From NCBI GenBank assembly GCA_944470555.2, contig OX104130.1, positions 75,893,160-75,957,159 of the forward strand: a DNA stretch of 64,000 nucleotides. Direction: 5' to 3'. Shown piece after piece: positions 25,371 to 36,906 of this stretch. The notes beneath the pieces were generated by a model. That model worked only from the letters and a program-made list of their open reading frames with translations. It was not told the origin of the DNA and searched no databases. The position numbers and the translations under genes are program-made. Source of the stretch: Heterobilharzia americana (Eukaryota; Platyhelminthes; Trematoda; Strigeidida; Schistosomatidae). How positions within the stretch are numbered: the first letter of the stretch is position 1; each line of letters opens with the position of its first letter.

Positions 25371-25819
25371 ACAAAGTCTTATTAGTGGTTGTTATTTTAA
25401 AATAATATGTATACTGGTCATACACAGTCTTTGTTTAAATCGACTCAGGATTAACGAATGATTATTGTCAAACAGTCTCTATGACAATTTGTTGTAAATC
25501 AATTATATTCACTAAATTTTGTATTTTGAGTCACTTGAAAGTATAATAGTTTACTTTCTTTTTGTTTCAATAGTTTATTTTTGTGAAAATAGATTTTATC
25601 AGCTCATTTAACAATAAAATTAACTTTCATTTTAATTTCCTTCAATTCTTGGCTATACTTGAATCACCACGTTAGATAATCAATTTTTGTAGTGAGATAT
25701 AAGAACACTGTATAGGTAGATAGGCTTCATGATCGTGACACACATAGGGAAAATGCGCCTCTTAATAATTTCAGGTATGCTACATTGACAAGTTGACGCC
25801 TACGAAAACTTAATTGTAC
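25371..25819. other. No recognised gene
   Basis: AT-rich spacer between a non-LTR fragment and a PLE fragment. Confidence 0.4.
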
Positions 25820-26170
25820 ATAGTGAAACAGTATTATTTACTGAATAATGTTTCAGACATAACTCATTGTCTGCGGTCATATCAGGTAACTCCACAGCAT
25901 GATTCATATAGTTCTAATTTTCTCTCCTTCTTTATGATCTTTCGTGTATCTAGCTAGCATAGGTGTAGAATCGTCCCTATTGTATGTATCTGGTATTGAT
26001 TTGACAAATAAAAATTTGGTAATCAATCTCTCCCAACCACCTACCTTAGTTCTTAATACAGAACCTTTATCCCACCCTGTTGTGTCGTTGTGTTTAGTCT
26101 CACGCATAGCTGTTGCCCAAATTTTCTCCGAATTCGTAATCAAATTGGATTATACTCATCTTGATTAAGT
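25820..26170 (-). pseudogene. Penelope-like endonuclease C-terminus and 3' UTR
   Basis: The open frame 26143-25904 reads HNDTTGWDKGSVLRTKVGGW, then ERLITKFLFVKSIPDTYNRD and DSTPMLARYTK. This matches the C-terminal end of the PLE at 47 kb (HNDTIGWDKATVLKSN then RNDASSIPEIWK, read with corrections). The 3' UTR (GTCTGAAACATTATTC on the minus strand) is shared with the copies at 26.7, 40.6, 47.9 and 54.8 kb. Confidence 0.7.
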
Positions 26171-26639
26171 TCTTGGGCTCTAACAGTCAAAGTAGTAATC
26201 CTGGTTGACTACTTTGACTTATGTGTTTAACCTCTCATTCATCCCATAAGGTTTGGTTTGCAAATCATAAGGTCCACACTGACATTTGTTAGAGCTGAGT
26301 AATTTTTCAACTACCTAACTTTCGTGTCAATTGGGCTTTAGTTGAAAACCAACCTAGAGTCAAGATCATAAGGTGCCATCAATGACACAAAAGTGTCATT
26401 AACTAGTGAAATATATTACTACTGAACAGACTGATTATTTATAGATCCCCCAGAATGTTCATTGGTATATTTGGTAAACTAAATTATTCTGCCTAGTCAA
26501 ATCATTAGGATCCTTCATTCTACAAAGCTGTGTCTAGGTAAGTGTGGAAGTTCTCATGTATTACTCTAGTTAGTCCCAGCTTTATTGAGAATTTTGCCTA
26601 AGCTTTCTGGCTGTGATACTAAATCTTTTTCTAATTCAT

Positions 26640-26790
26640 AGCTATGACACAAATAAGAGAACTAGAGCAACGTAAGACATGTTTCAAAGTGATTGATTCA
26701 CCTGGTGTGAATACGAACATTAAATTATGTCTGAAACATTATCCATTGAATGGCAATGTTTCACTGCATGACAAACCCTAATCAACAAAA
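26640..26790 (+). mobile_element. Penelope-like 3' UTR fragment
   Basis: About 150 bases carry the same 3' terminal block as the PLEs at 41.0 and 48.0 kb (ATTAAATTATGTCTGAAACA then GCAATGTTTCACTGCATG). No coding part is left. Confidence 0.55.
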
Positions 26791-26878
26791 TAAAACAGAA
26801 CTACAGTCTACCTCAGCGCCGTCGTTACTCAATCATCTACTGACTTTAATTTTTTACTACTTCGTTATATGTATACTG

Positions 26879-27140
26879 CTAGAAGTATGAAGGCCGCTGA
26901 TACTTTTTGTGTGCCCACACATTAGAAAGGATGTCTTCGACGAGTAAGTGAAGTGAGAAACGTATTAATTTTGCCTGACTGCCTGATTGATCAAGCGCAG
27001 GTTTCTGAGAACTTTGAAACTTAGTTTTACGTTTCTTTTGGCTGGAAGGAAAAAAATCCGTATGGCCGACACTGGTAGCATGTGTAGCAGGGAAAAGTGT
27101 ACTACTTTTGGAGCTAATGTATTCTAACTCCAAACTTTCA
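26879..27140 (-). CDS. Uncharacterised open frame, 84 codons
   Basis: The minus-strand frame (27133-26879) has a Lys/Ser-rich centre (PSSQKKRKTKFQSSQKPAL) and ends SNVWAHKKYQRPSYF before a stop. It has a coding-like flavour but no recognised domain, no clear acceptor and no second copy in the window. It might be a terminal exon or a fragment of an unknown mobile element. Confidence 0.2.
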
Positions 27141-28550
27141 TAGGGAAGCCAGCATCAGCAAAGACTTTTTGTCATCTGTACTGCTGCAACATGGTGTACA
27201 GACAGCTGTTTGACTTTACCCTCAAAACCCCATCATAGCATTTTCATTGACTAGTAGACCTTTCTGACGTGGTAAGATCACAAAACACAACCGTTTCAGT
27301 CAGCATATCTCATTCGGTCACTGCTTTAGACAGGCCTCACCACAAGGCGAAGGTAGAAACTGTCAGTAGGAACTTTCTTATTTGGCTAACAATGTTGCAT
27401 AGTGATGGAAGGATTAGTAAGCTCACCACAGAGTCATATAACCTTTATTCGTTCTAAAAGGTTCAAACGGTATGATGATTTCAAATAATAATTCTTATTC
27501 AGATATAAAATCTTAACTAAACTGGGAGATATGGAGCTTCAGTTTCAAGCTTCTTACGATTGAAAGCCATCACATTTCTACATGGTCAGGTGCAAGCCGC
27601 CTACTAATGATCTCCTCACATTTTGCATACTGGATTCAGGTCAGCTAGCATTCAGCTAAGGGCATCCTACTTCAAATAAGTAGTTGTGTACTACTATTTA
27701 CAATCCTAACTAAAGTCAGTGAATTTTATGAATCGGGTGACAGCTTTATCCAGTAGGTTAGTGACCACAGATACCGAAATCTCGAATATTTTTTACAGTC
27801 ACGTCCACTTTTGATACCGATGACGTAACCAAAAAGACAAACCAAGAGACGAATATACTGAGTAGTAATAAAATACGTAAACACCTTGGTATATCCTGAA
27901 TCATGGACAGCAAAACTTCTAAAAAGCATTTCACATGATAAGGTGTACGCAATAAGATTGGCTTAGCTAACTGAATGTATCGCCTAATAATTAGAAAGGC
28001 AGGGAAATAAATGTATTACGTTTCTACACTACTGAATATCAGGTTGAGACACAATCGAAAAAGTGTGGATAATAATGAAGAGCCATAAAACAAGTTGGTT
28101 AAAATCGGTAATTTCCACAGATTGATAAGTTGTAAAAACATTTAAGCCGATAAATTTAGTCCCTCGTCACTGATACTACTGGTTACTTAGTAGCAATGAA
28201 ACATCATAACTCAGATCAATGTCAGCAAACCGACAAATTTATAAGTGAGCCGCCATGCAAGTACGCAAGATACTATTTGAAATATACTCAGTATTTTGTT
28301 ACTTGTACTCCCCAATGAAAATAAAATAAGACAAAATTATACGTGAAATATATTTGTAAAATCCCATTAGGGTTAAAAATAAATTTCTGACTTTTCGTGT
28401 CTTCTTGGAAATCTCTTCTTCAGAGAATGTTTAAATAATCAGTGGTGACAAATCAGATAATGTTGTTCATACATGATAATAAAATGGGCACAAATGTCAT
28501 TATCATTTTGCCTATCTGAGATAGCCATAATTTATCAGACCTGACCAGGA
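27141..28550. other. No recognised gene
   Basis: AT-rich region with chance frames only. Confidence 0.4.
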
Positions 28551-28554
28551 ACCC

Positions 28555-28605
28555 AGTGATCGCTGGTTCGAAACCCAGCCTAGCCTAAGTTTTCTTTTTA
28601 ATTCA
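28555..28605 (+). repeat. tRNA-like box B fragment
   Basis: GCTGGTTCGAAACCCAGC forms a 5-bp T-arm-like stem around a TTCGAAAC loop and matches a Pol III box B. No acceptor stem, anticodon arm or box A can be drawn in the expected positions, so it is more likely a tRNA-derived SINE scrap than a tRNA gene. Confidence 0.3.
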
Positions 28606-29114
28606 TTCGGTTTCTTTGTGCATGTGTACTTTTGTTATGACTGTTGTGTGTGTCGTGTTATATCGGAGATATACTTTTCAAGTTAGTTAGACAGTTAGTC
28701 CTTTCTTTCTGTTAACCATTGAATTAATATTCAACATAACGTGAAATACCTCAGAGATCAGTCTTTCTTTTATTATTTTAATATTTTTAATGTCAATTTA
28801 GTGACTATGATAGAATATGTGAAGAGCGATTCCTGAGTTAATTTGTAAACTCTCTACTTCTACAGTATTATTTGGCTTTCATTTTGTGCAACTTACATGT
28901 TCTTTGGCGGGATGAGCCCCCAATATTGTAGGTATCACAATCGACACAACTTAATCTGTAGACAATTCCGTGTGGAGTTAAAAAATATTCTATCTTTTAG
29001 GTTGAGTAAAGCAATCTTGAGAGTGTTAGTTGTCTTGTACACATACATTCATATCTTAGCCTTGGCCTCAAAATTAATAGTGAATAACAATGACATTTAT
29101 GCACGTATTATTAT

Positions 29115-30520
29115 CATGTATGTTTGCAAGAGCTGGCGAGGAATCACGCTCCACTCCTGTCCACTAGAAGCAAGCAAAATATTAGGCCGCATCATCCTGG
29201 AGCGACTAAAGGATGCGCTGGATTCAAAACTATGACCAGAACAGGCTGGCTGGATTCAGAAAGTACAAATCATGTGCGGATCAAATTGCAACGCTGCACT
29301 ACGCATCATCATAGAACAGAGTACAGAATGGCAGTCAATTCTCTACCTCAACTTCATCGACTTTGAAAAGGTCTTTGACAGCGTCAGCCGAGAAGTAATT
29401 TCACAGTTGCTTCAACACCACGGAATACCACAAACATTTATCAACCTCATTCAACAACTATATGAAGACGCCATATGCCAAGTAATTCACAATGGGAAGC
29501 TTAGTGATGCCTCTGAAGTGAAGTGAAGACCGGAGTGAAACAAGACTGTCTACTATCACCGATGATCTTCGTGATTGCAGTAGACTGCATCATGCAACAA
29601 ACAGTGAGTAGCTGTGAGAAGAGGGGCATACGCTGTTTGACCACTGGAAATAACCCAGGAGGTTTGGATTTTGCCGATGACTTATTTCTAATTTCACACA
29701 AACTTGAAGATCTATAGGCGAAAACTAACAAGTTGACAGAGTAGGCAGGGCAGCGAAGACGGGACTTCAAGTGAATATAGAGATGACAGAGGTGATGATG
29801 ATACCCAACCAACACCACCAACAACTACAACAAGCTGCAATCACCATCAGCGGTAGAAACCTAAAGGAAGTAGCCTCTTTCACCTACATAGGCAGCACTG
29901 TCTCAACTACAGGAGGTGATGGCAAAAATGAGGATGTCAAAGCTAGGATCAGAAAGACAGCAAGATAGGCGTTCATTAGCCTGAAACCAGTGTGGAGATC
30001 TTCTGCACTCGGTATGTGGAAAAAGATGTGGATTTTCAACACCAATTCAGTCGAGTCAGTGCTACTATATGGTTCAGAAACTTGGCGCGTCACGAAAGGG
30101 ATTTCCAACAAACTACACATATTCCTCAACAACTGCCTGCTCTGGCTCGTTACTGAAGATCAGATGGGCAGAAAGAATAAGGAAAGAGGAATTCTGGCCT
30201 GATAACGAACCAACCAAGTACCTATCACTTAACAAAATGCAGAGGGAAGTGGAGATGGATTGGGCATACACTGAGAAGGCCAACTGAGGACATCACATGC
30301 CAGTCCAGGTCGTCGAGTGGAACCCAGATGGGAAAAGCTGAGTTGGGCGTCTGAGCTGAGGGTGATATGGAGGAGATCGTGTGAGGAAGAAATGAGAACT
30401 TTTGAGCAGTCGTGGAGCCATGTTCAAAAGTTTGCAGAGAACAGAGTGCACTGGAGACGTGCTAGTGAAGCCCTATGTTCCATTAGGAACCCAAGAAAGA
30501 AATAATAATAATAATAATGA
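29115..30520 (+). mobile_element. RTE-clade LINE with RT core (copy 5)
   Basis: This is the best-preserved RT core in the window. In order: CKSWRGITLHSC near 29125, ALRIIIEQSTEWQS, motif A as LNFIDFEKVFDSVSREV near 29355, INLIQQLYEDAICQVI, motif B as GVKQDCLLSPMIF near 29535, and motif C as LDFADDLFLISHKLED near 29670. Then comes FTYIGSTVSTTGG, SVLLYGSETWRVTKGI and the terminal EALCSIRNPRKK at 30495. Several frameshifts separate these pieces, including a duplicated GAAGTGAAGTGAAG near 29515. The 5' end is truncated before the endonuclease. The tail is (AAT)n. Confidence 0.9.
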
Positions 30521-31184
30521 ACAACGTGGTCTAATTTATCGCCATTTACCATTTAAACAGTCAAAGTAAAAGGAATTAAGTGAGCCAAAGCCAGGCTTAA
30601 CTTACTATATGATGATTCCAGTTGCTTGTAGTTCATCAATTTAACAGTTAATTATGCGTATACACTACCTATTTTTTAGTGATTCTTCTCTGTATGGCTT
30701 TTTGACTGCGGTACCATAACGGAAAGGTGACTAACATATCAACACCTTTAAATGTCTGGTGCCTGTAATTCATACCTATATTATACTAGAGAATATATGC
30801 ACATCTTTTGTGTGCTTTGTGGCAGCTTAGTGTCAAAACACTCGAATAAAACCCCAAAGTAATGCAAAGCACTTTGTTCAGGCTTAGAAGCAAGGCAATT
30901 ATTATATCTTATTAGCCATTGTAATCTACTACTGTTACACATGACATTAACGATCACTTCACCTCCATTCAAATTCTTGGAACAGTAGTAAACAGAAAGA
31001 TAGACTTCAAAGCTTAAAGTTCATACAAGTGGTTAAAGATTTACGCTGTACAAACCTGATTGGTCACTTCTAGATTATATAAAGATCCACTTTTCATGAA
31101 CGTGATATCACACTAAAATTAAACAATAAGTTATAACAATTTTAAAATTTGTAATGAGACAATTAATAACCTTATAAAACGTAC
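30521..31184. other. Probable intron sequence downstream of the host exon
   Basis: No recognised repeat. The segment next to 31184 begins with a donor-like GTACGT on the minus strand, so it is probably intronic for the minus-strand gene. Confidence 0.4.
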
Positions 31185-31535
31185 GTCTTCATTGCACGAA
31201 ATGTGTTGATGACTACTTTCTGGTGTTGTTACTGACGTCACAGTTGTTGTTGTTGCTACTGTTGCCAACATCTGATCTGTTAACATTTCTGTTCTGTTGT
31301 CATCATCTTTGTGTGAAATTCGATGTGTTATTATCTCCCTTTCTCTTTCTTTTCCATCCCCTCCTGCTTCTTCACGTTCACTTCCTTCTAATGAACTTAA
31401 AAAATTCAACTGAGCGGATATCTCTCTGGCTGTATCAACAACAATCTCTGAGGTATTGAAAAGATTTGACCAAATGTCTAGCTCTGGTTGTATGTTATTG
31501 TATATATTGGTTAAGCAGGTGGAAGGGTCAACCGT
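31185..31535 (-). CDS. Internal exon of an unknown host protein, 117 codons
   Basis: On the minus strand an open frame is bounded by a good acceptor (TTTTATTTTAG just before 31535) and a donor (GTACGT from 31184). The exon is 351 nt, exactly 117 codons, so it is phase 0 at both ends if the frame is right. It begins TVDPSTCLTNIYNNIQPEL, contains IVVDTAREISAQLNFLSSL, then a charged stretch (EREEAGGDGKERERE) and a Thr-rich stretch (VATTTTVTSVTTPE). Codon use is unlike the decayed retroelements and there are no internal stops. I do not recognise the family. It lies on the same strand as the 55.8-57.6 kb gene but cannot be spliced directly to its large exon without breaking the frame. Confidence 0.6.
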
Positions 31536-32194
31536 CTAAAATAAAACACAACGATATAAGTACTGAAAAAGCTTCATTCTTAAGTTGAACTGAAAATAAT
31601 CTCAGATATCTGACATGGTAACATTTATTCTCTATTTTTATTCGAATTTAATTCGATACATCAGAACAAGTTTATCATGTTGATGGTCAGTGATGTCTTG
31701 CAGTGTCCATGAACTCAGTAGTCTTAGTGTGAACATGTCAACTACAATGGCATAAACAATGTGGACTATCAACCTCATCATCTGAATAACTGACGATCAA
31801 TTTGACCTTCGATTTGAAGTAGCTTTTAACTGAAAATAGCCAACCCTAAATGATAATAATTAGAAATTACATCAAATAAATTTTGATGAAAATAATGCCT
31901 AATTCAGCATGTGTATATCACTCCTAACAAAGCGGGTAAAACATATTTATTGAGTTCTAGTTCTCAAACTACAAAAGCTAAGCTAAGAAGGTTGTCACTG
32001 CTTCCGTCAGACAAAATTTCCACCGCAAAAAAGAAGACAAACAGACAAAATCAACGTGCATGGACCCAAGTTGCCATATATCACAATAGCACAAAAAAAT
32101 AGGTGGATAGGAAAAGAGTGATATCAAGGTAGATAAAGTTGTGTAGCAGAATAAAAAGTCTGATGATAACGGTTTGTGTGAACATTCAGGCTTT
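31536..32194. other. Probable intron, no recognised repeat
   Basis: AT-rich sequence upstream (on the minus strand) of the exon at 31185-31535. Nothing else is assignable. Confidence 0.4.
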
Positions 32195-32445
32195 ACAATA
32201 CGTCAAAGTGTGAATACATCTGCACCATTTTGACCAATTTTCAGCCATTTCCCCAAGGGTCCTCAACCACTGATTCCTTCTGTCTTACGGAGCTAGTCAG
32301 ACTGTCTATATCGGTCCACATGACTCAGACAAACAGTTATCGACTTTGTCGAATGGTGTCACGTCTCGATCTGGTCACCCTGAACTCTTTTCCAACCTAA
32401 TCCAGGTTTCTCTAACATGGTACATCATTTCTGAATGGACAGTTG
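32195..32445 (-). mobile_element. Second non-LTR family, short fragment (copy E)
   Basis: The minus strand carries the GWKRVQGDQIETWHHST-like segment and the flanking 3' sequence shared with copies A, B and D (the plus strand reads CCTCAACCACTGATTCCTTC at 32260). It is short and heavily mutated. Confidence 0.6.
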
Positions 32446-33204
32446 CAGTTTATTGAAAGCCTTTACATCACTATCAGGGTAGGATGTTCCAGTCAAAGTT
32501 CAGCACATGAAATAATACTCAAAGAGGATGGGTAATTTTGCATAGTTAATACGGTGCACTACCCATCGACAAACTACTGTTACCCTAAGGGTTTAACTAG
32601 AGAGAGTGAAAATTGTTGCCGCTACACTGGTTAATCAGCTTTAGCTTTCAAGCAACCAAATGAGTGTTAAATTCAATCAAATACCTTTTTCGTCCTAATT
32701 CCAAGCAGAATACTGAAATACGACTGCCAGAATGATTGAAAATTGATGACAGTAAAAGACTTTAAACCATCGGGAAGCAAATCACGAACATTAAGAGTAA
32801 ACCATTTCTGAACCACATATGAGTAGTTTGGGATGAATGGAACCAATCAAACTAAACAAGAAGATACAAAAGATAGGAATATTTCAGCTCTCTAATCTGT
32901 AGACATCCAGATATACTACTGGTCATTCCGGGTTGTAAACAGGTAAAATCACTATGCTACGTTCTCATCACTACGATATGGCCCTATAACTCACATCGGT
33001 TGCCTTCGATGGTATCTGAATAATCATAGCACCTACTGGAAGATTCATAGTGGATTATAACAATTCTATTTCACCGTCCATAGATTTTTTACGACAATGT
33101 AGTTGAATGAGATGAAAGTAGATCATCAGTAAGGAATGTTGGCGTAGGTTGCGAAATATATAGATGAAGAAAATAACACAGTCATATTAATCTTGTTGAC
33201 TTGC
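32446..33204. other. No recognised gene
   Basis: AT-rich sequence without a recognisable exon or repeat. Confidence 0.4.
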
Positions 33205-33345
33205 AGAGGAATCTAGGATGCGCGTCTCGTCCTATTTGAGACTCGTTGGCTGGATTTACCTGCACTCCATTCAGGGATGTTGTTCCTACTGGAGCTCGAA
33301 TCCAGCACCTCTCACTTCAAACGTCAAAGCGTTATCCACCAAGAC
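33205..33345 (-). mobile_element. Smalpha-like SINE, minus orientation, with hammerhead remnant
   Basis: On the minus strand: a box-A-like TGGTGGATAACGC, box B as GGATTCGAGCTCC, then TGGAGTGCAGGTAAATCCAG, and a hammerhead remnant (CAACGAGTCTCAAATAGGAC, GAGA for GAAA, CGCG) at 33215-33252. The Smalpha repeat of schistosomes is known to be SINE-like and to encode a hammerhead. The core here is mutated at two invariant places, so it should not cleave. Confidence 0.75.
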
Positions 33346-33490
33346 ACTGGAGGATAACAGTGAATAATGCTCCGGCGTTTGAAACGAAGAGAACTGGGTT
33401 CGAGCCTCCGTGGGAACAATATCACTCATTGGGGTGCAGGTGCATCCAGCTGACGAGTCCCAAATAGGAAGAAAAGCGCCTCCTGGATCC
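33346..33490 (+). mobile_element. Smalpha-like SINE, plus orientation, with hammerhead
   Basis: The plus-strand copy starts head-to-head with the minus-strand copy. It contains box B as GGGTTCGAGCCTCC near 33398, then GGGGTGCAGGTGCATCCAG. The hammerhead follows: CTGACGA at 33450-33456, GTCC/GGAA stem II around CAAATA (one mismatch at its base), GAAA at 33471-33474, GCGC, a CTC site, and TGGAT at 33484-33488 that pairs with ATCCA at 33444-33448 as stem I. It is near-consensus, and the closing pair of stem II is the main defect. Confidence 0.75.
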
Positions 33491-34699
33491 CTAAGCTAGT
33501 CACCAAGATCAATATAAGATCGTGAATGATCAGTAGTACATAGGCATCTGCATAGGAGCCTATCTGCTGGTAGAAGTAGGGCAGTGTGACCCTGTATAGC
33601 AACGGAAAATCACAAGTATCATAACAAAATAACACAGTTTACTCTTAACTGTCACTGTACAAGACGATTTTGGTCATTCAAAAATAACGACATATTAGTC
33701 TGGTGGTGATAGTTGTTTCATAACAGATTATTAATCTCAAAGTCTCAACAGGGTAATAATTTATGAAAGCAATTAGAACAGTAACTGAAGTATGGACTAA
33801 CTGCATAGTAAACTTTGTGAAGTTTTAAACAGGTTTTCGTATAATTGATAGTTCGTATAGTACTTACTAACACGAAGTTAAGCGAAAAATGTATTTTTAC
33901 GTCAAGTAGTCAAGTGTTGACGGTAATTGCAAACAACAGGGGGGAAAAACAAGGCGGTTAAATCTGCAATTAATGATAATAGTGATGATAATAATAATGG
34001 AAGTAATACGATGGTTATTATAGTGGTATTAATCACTTGAAAGGTGAATGGAAAGAAGGGTCTTTTATAATATATAGAGCATACAGATGGTCAAGAAAAA
34101 GAAAGTAGTCTGCACAAACTACTTCTGAATACAAAAACTAGGCTTTTTCTGGCGGATTCCAATGGCTTTTGCTGTGCGAAAGAGACGAACTCGTACAGCA
34201 TGGGCGGGATAACAAGGAATTCAATGAATAACTTTAAAGGAGTTGTGAATACTAACTCGATGACCAGTTACAACCACATGACAGGGTATTGAGCCAAACA
34301 TCTATTTTGTCTAACTCTGATGAATGATGTTTGGCGATTCACCGACAAAATTTTCTATAGGTTTTGAAAATGCTGTACAGTACTGTAGGGATACCAATGG
34401 GGAGCTGATTGAAAAGAAGTATTTCCCCTTTATACTGTTTATTTTCTAAATGTCCAGTACGGGACTTTTCAAAATAATCAAAAGTATTACGTCTTAAAAG
34501 TTGGTTATTAAAATATTTTCACATCAACACAAGATGACGATAAGTTACACCAGTTATGAAATGTAGATCTAATAAAACTCTAATACATCAGATTATGACT
34601 CTACGATTCAATTAATCTCTTATATCAGCTATTCAATAGTTATGGTAGTTAATTTTTCATGCGGAAGAAACGCATCGCATTATTACCCAAAGCTCAGTC

Positions 34700-34702
<3 letters not shown>
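33491..34702. other. No recognised gene
   Basis: AT-rich sequence, nothing recognised. Confidence 0.4.

Positions 34703-34751
<49 letters not shown>
34703..34751. repeat. (AT)n microsatellite
   Basis: Pure AT array read directly. It lies about 100 bases before the 3' end of the PLE. Confidence 0.95.
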
Positions 34752-34753
<2 letters not shown>

Positions 34754-34848
34754 TCTTTCGATGTTTATTACTGCATAGAAGCCTATGAAAATTCTACCCT
34801 CGTAAGGTGCCTGATAACATTCTAGCAGGAATGAAGCAAGTATAAGAT

Positions 34849-35584
34849 TCTTGGTTGTATTGTGTTCTCTGAGATGGGTTGCTCAATCGTGAAGCTTTCA
34901 TCATCCTTCTAGATGACATCATCAGCAACAACTTCAGTATGAAGTGAGCTGTCAATATCTCTCCGTCAGTGATTTAGTGGCTTGCCTTGACGAAGTGGTC
35001 TATGATTGGTTGTTTCCTTTGATTGTTATGTCATTAACTGTATAGATTTTCCTATTGGCTGACCCTCTGCTTGACCTCTGACCTTTCTGTCGTTTATCAT
35101 CTTTCTTATTGGTTGATAGATTGGGTCTATGTCTACACATCTGTTGATTGCTGATTGACCTGAATGCCAAGCTTCTAGGAATTCTCTGATAGTTTTTGTG
35201 CTTCATCTCTCCCTCCAAAATTTCTACATTGTCGAAATTGAATTCATGTCCATAATTATCCATGTGCATTGAAATGAGTGATGAAATGTCGTGACGTTCA
35301 ATAGCCAATTGGTGCTCATGTAGATGAGGGCGAAGAGGGCGACCACTTTGTCCAATGTAGTGTTGACTACAGTTATTGCAGTTGATTTTGTTAATAATAT
35401 TCGGTTTGTCTTCTTTGGTTGTTGCATCCTTTGGTCTGCATAATAGTGGTTGCAGGGAATTTGTTGGTTTGTGAGCCACACCAATTCCAAGTAGTTTCAG
35501 TAATCTTGTTGTGATTTCTTATATATTCTTTACGTATGGTAGGATGATGCGTTTATTGATTTCTGTCGACGACTTTGTAGTTGA
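34849..35584 (-). repeat. Left arm of a 736-bp inverted repeat
   Basis: Pairs with 36907-37642. The arms are equal in length (the sum of paired coordinates is constant at 72491), so there are no indels, and the intervening spacer is 1322 bp. Confidence 0.92.
34896..34925 (-). ncRNA. Hammerhead-like motif in the PLE 3' pseudo-LTR
   Basis: On the minus strand: CTGATGA (34925-34919), a hairpin GTCATC/GATGAT around TAGAAG, then GAAA (34899-34896) followed by the short palindrome AGCT. An unpaired U sits between the core and the hairpin, which departs from the textbook fold. Hammerheads have been reported in PLE pseudo-LTRs, which supports the reading. Confidence 0.4.
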
Positions 35585-36838
35585 GGACTTGGTCAGTGTG
35601 TGTTGGCTTCCTGCACACTTAGGTTGCCAGCTTCCTCGTATTTATTCTATTGAACAGAACATCCAGGAATGGTAGTTGGTTGTTTGACTCCTTCTGCATT
35701 GTGAATTTGATGTCACTGAAAACGTTGTTGATCAAATTGTGGGTGTTTTCCATATTATCTTTTTAATGATGACAAAAGTGTCGTCCACATAGCGAATCCA
35801 AACTTTTGCTTTGATCACAGTCTCTACATCACTGCTTCTGCAGTTAATCCGGATATTGGTGATCCCAATGGAGTTCCTTTCATCTGTTTGTATATCTTGC
35901 CGTTGAATTGGAAGTATGTTGTCATACAAAGGTTGATGAGTTCCATCAGACTTGAACATCTGAGTTTTGTGCGTTCTGTAAGGCTTGTGTATTCATTAAG
36001 CAGAAGGGACATAGTTTCCTTGACCAACTGAGGTTCGATGGATGTGTATAGTGCTGTGACATCGAAGTTTCCTATTTTTCAGCCCTTTTAATGTTTTCTG
36101 TTCTTGAGTGTTCATTTGAGCGTGATGTTTCACTAGCCTGGTCAGTGGTACGATTGTTTGCCGTATTTCTTGTTGAGTGACCACCTCATTTAATCCTGAT
36201 GTTTTAAGTAACGACTCTAATGCCGCAAAGAATTACGGTTTCTTAGCATCTCTTGTGTTGTAATTCAGTCCTTTTTGAAGAAAAAGTTCTTCCGTTTTTG
36301 TAAGTGGCATTTTTGATAAGTTGGCAAAGCAGCCGTATGTTTCATCGGTTTCAGGTACTTCTGAGATTTTGAGCAGCTTTTTCCTGAGGACCTATCTTCG
36401 TTGTTGTTTGTATCGTCCGCTTGATTTTTCATTTGCAGTTGTCAGCGTTGTCATGTGTTGTGTCATGAGTATGCTTTTTTGTTTTGTTTTTTGATTTTTA
36501 ATCACTTATTGATATTTCTGAATCCGATGATGTGCATCTGTGATCATCAATTGTACCATTTGCCTTCCACTTTGTTCGGCTGTTTTCAATCCCATTGGGC
36601 AATTAGTCAGTAGTCTATATCTGACACTCTTCGGCAGAACATGTTGACGTAGGCACTCAGGGAGAAAGAATAGTTATTCATTTGTGGAAGCTTGCCTTTT
36701 GGAGAGGTCTTCCCATCTTCAAACAATCTTAAGCGTGCTACGCTCGTATAATTTTGAAATAGTGGAGAATATTTGTAGCTCAGGTAAATGGTCTTGGTTG
36801 TATTGTGTTCTCTGAGCCGGGTTATTTAATCGAAAAGC

Positions 36839-36868
36839 TTCCATCGTCCTTCTAGACGACATCATCAG
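36839..36868 (-). ncRNA. Hammerhead-like motif in the PLE 5' pseudo-LTR
   Basis: Same layout as the 3' copy: CTGATGA, then GTCGTC/GACGAT. One pair differs from the 3' copy on both sides of the helix (A-U to G-C). The GAAA box reads GGAA here, so this copy should be inactive. Confidence 0.4.
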
Positions 36869-36906
36869 TTCGCAACTTTATGAGAAGATGCCTATCCCGT
36901 ACATCA

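Larger units (their letters stand above)
34849..36885 (-). mobile_element. Penelope-like retroelement with RT, GIY-YIG endonuclease and pseudo-LTRs
   Basis: On the minus strand the order is: a pseudo-LTR segment (36885 to about 36735), a decayed 5' coding part, the RT region with YFQFNGKIYKQMKGTPLGSP near 35900 and WIRYVDDTFVIIKK (motif C, YVDD) near 35790, then DQVLNYKVVDRN-like sequence. The nuclease frame 35479-35000 has IINKINCNNCSQHYIGQSG, RPLRPHLHEHQLAI and HEFNFDNVEILEGEM. The 3' end (34960-34849) repeats the 5' pseudo-LTR in direct orientation. Frameshifts interrupt the RT. This is the most complete PLE here. The EN catalytic Y-I-G and the Arg/Glu-containing EH segment are intact. Confidence 0.85.

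Noticed and set aside
28555..28605. tRNA gene
   Set aside because: Only a T-arm/box-B-like hairpin is present. No acceptor stem, anticodon arm or box A can be drawn.
35224..35490. 88-codon minus-strand frame, duplicated at 37001-37267
   Set aside because: Overlaps the PLE nuclease frame in another register. The 159-codon frame carries the GIY-YIG motifs.
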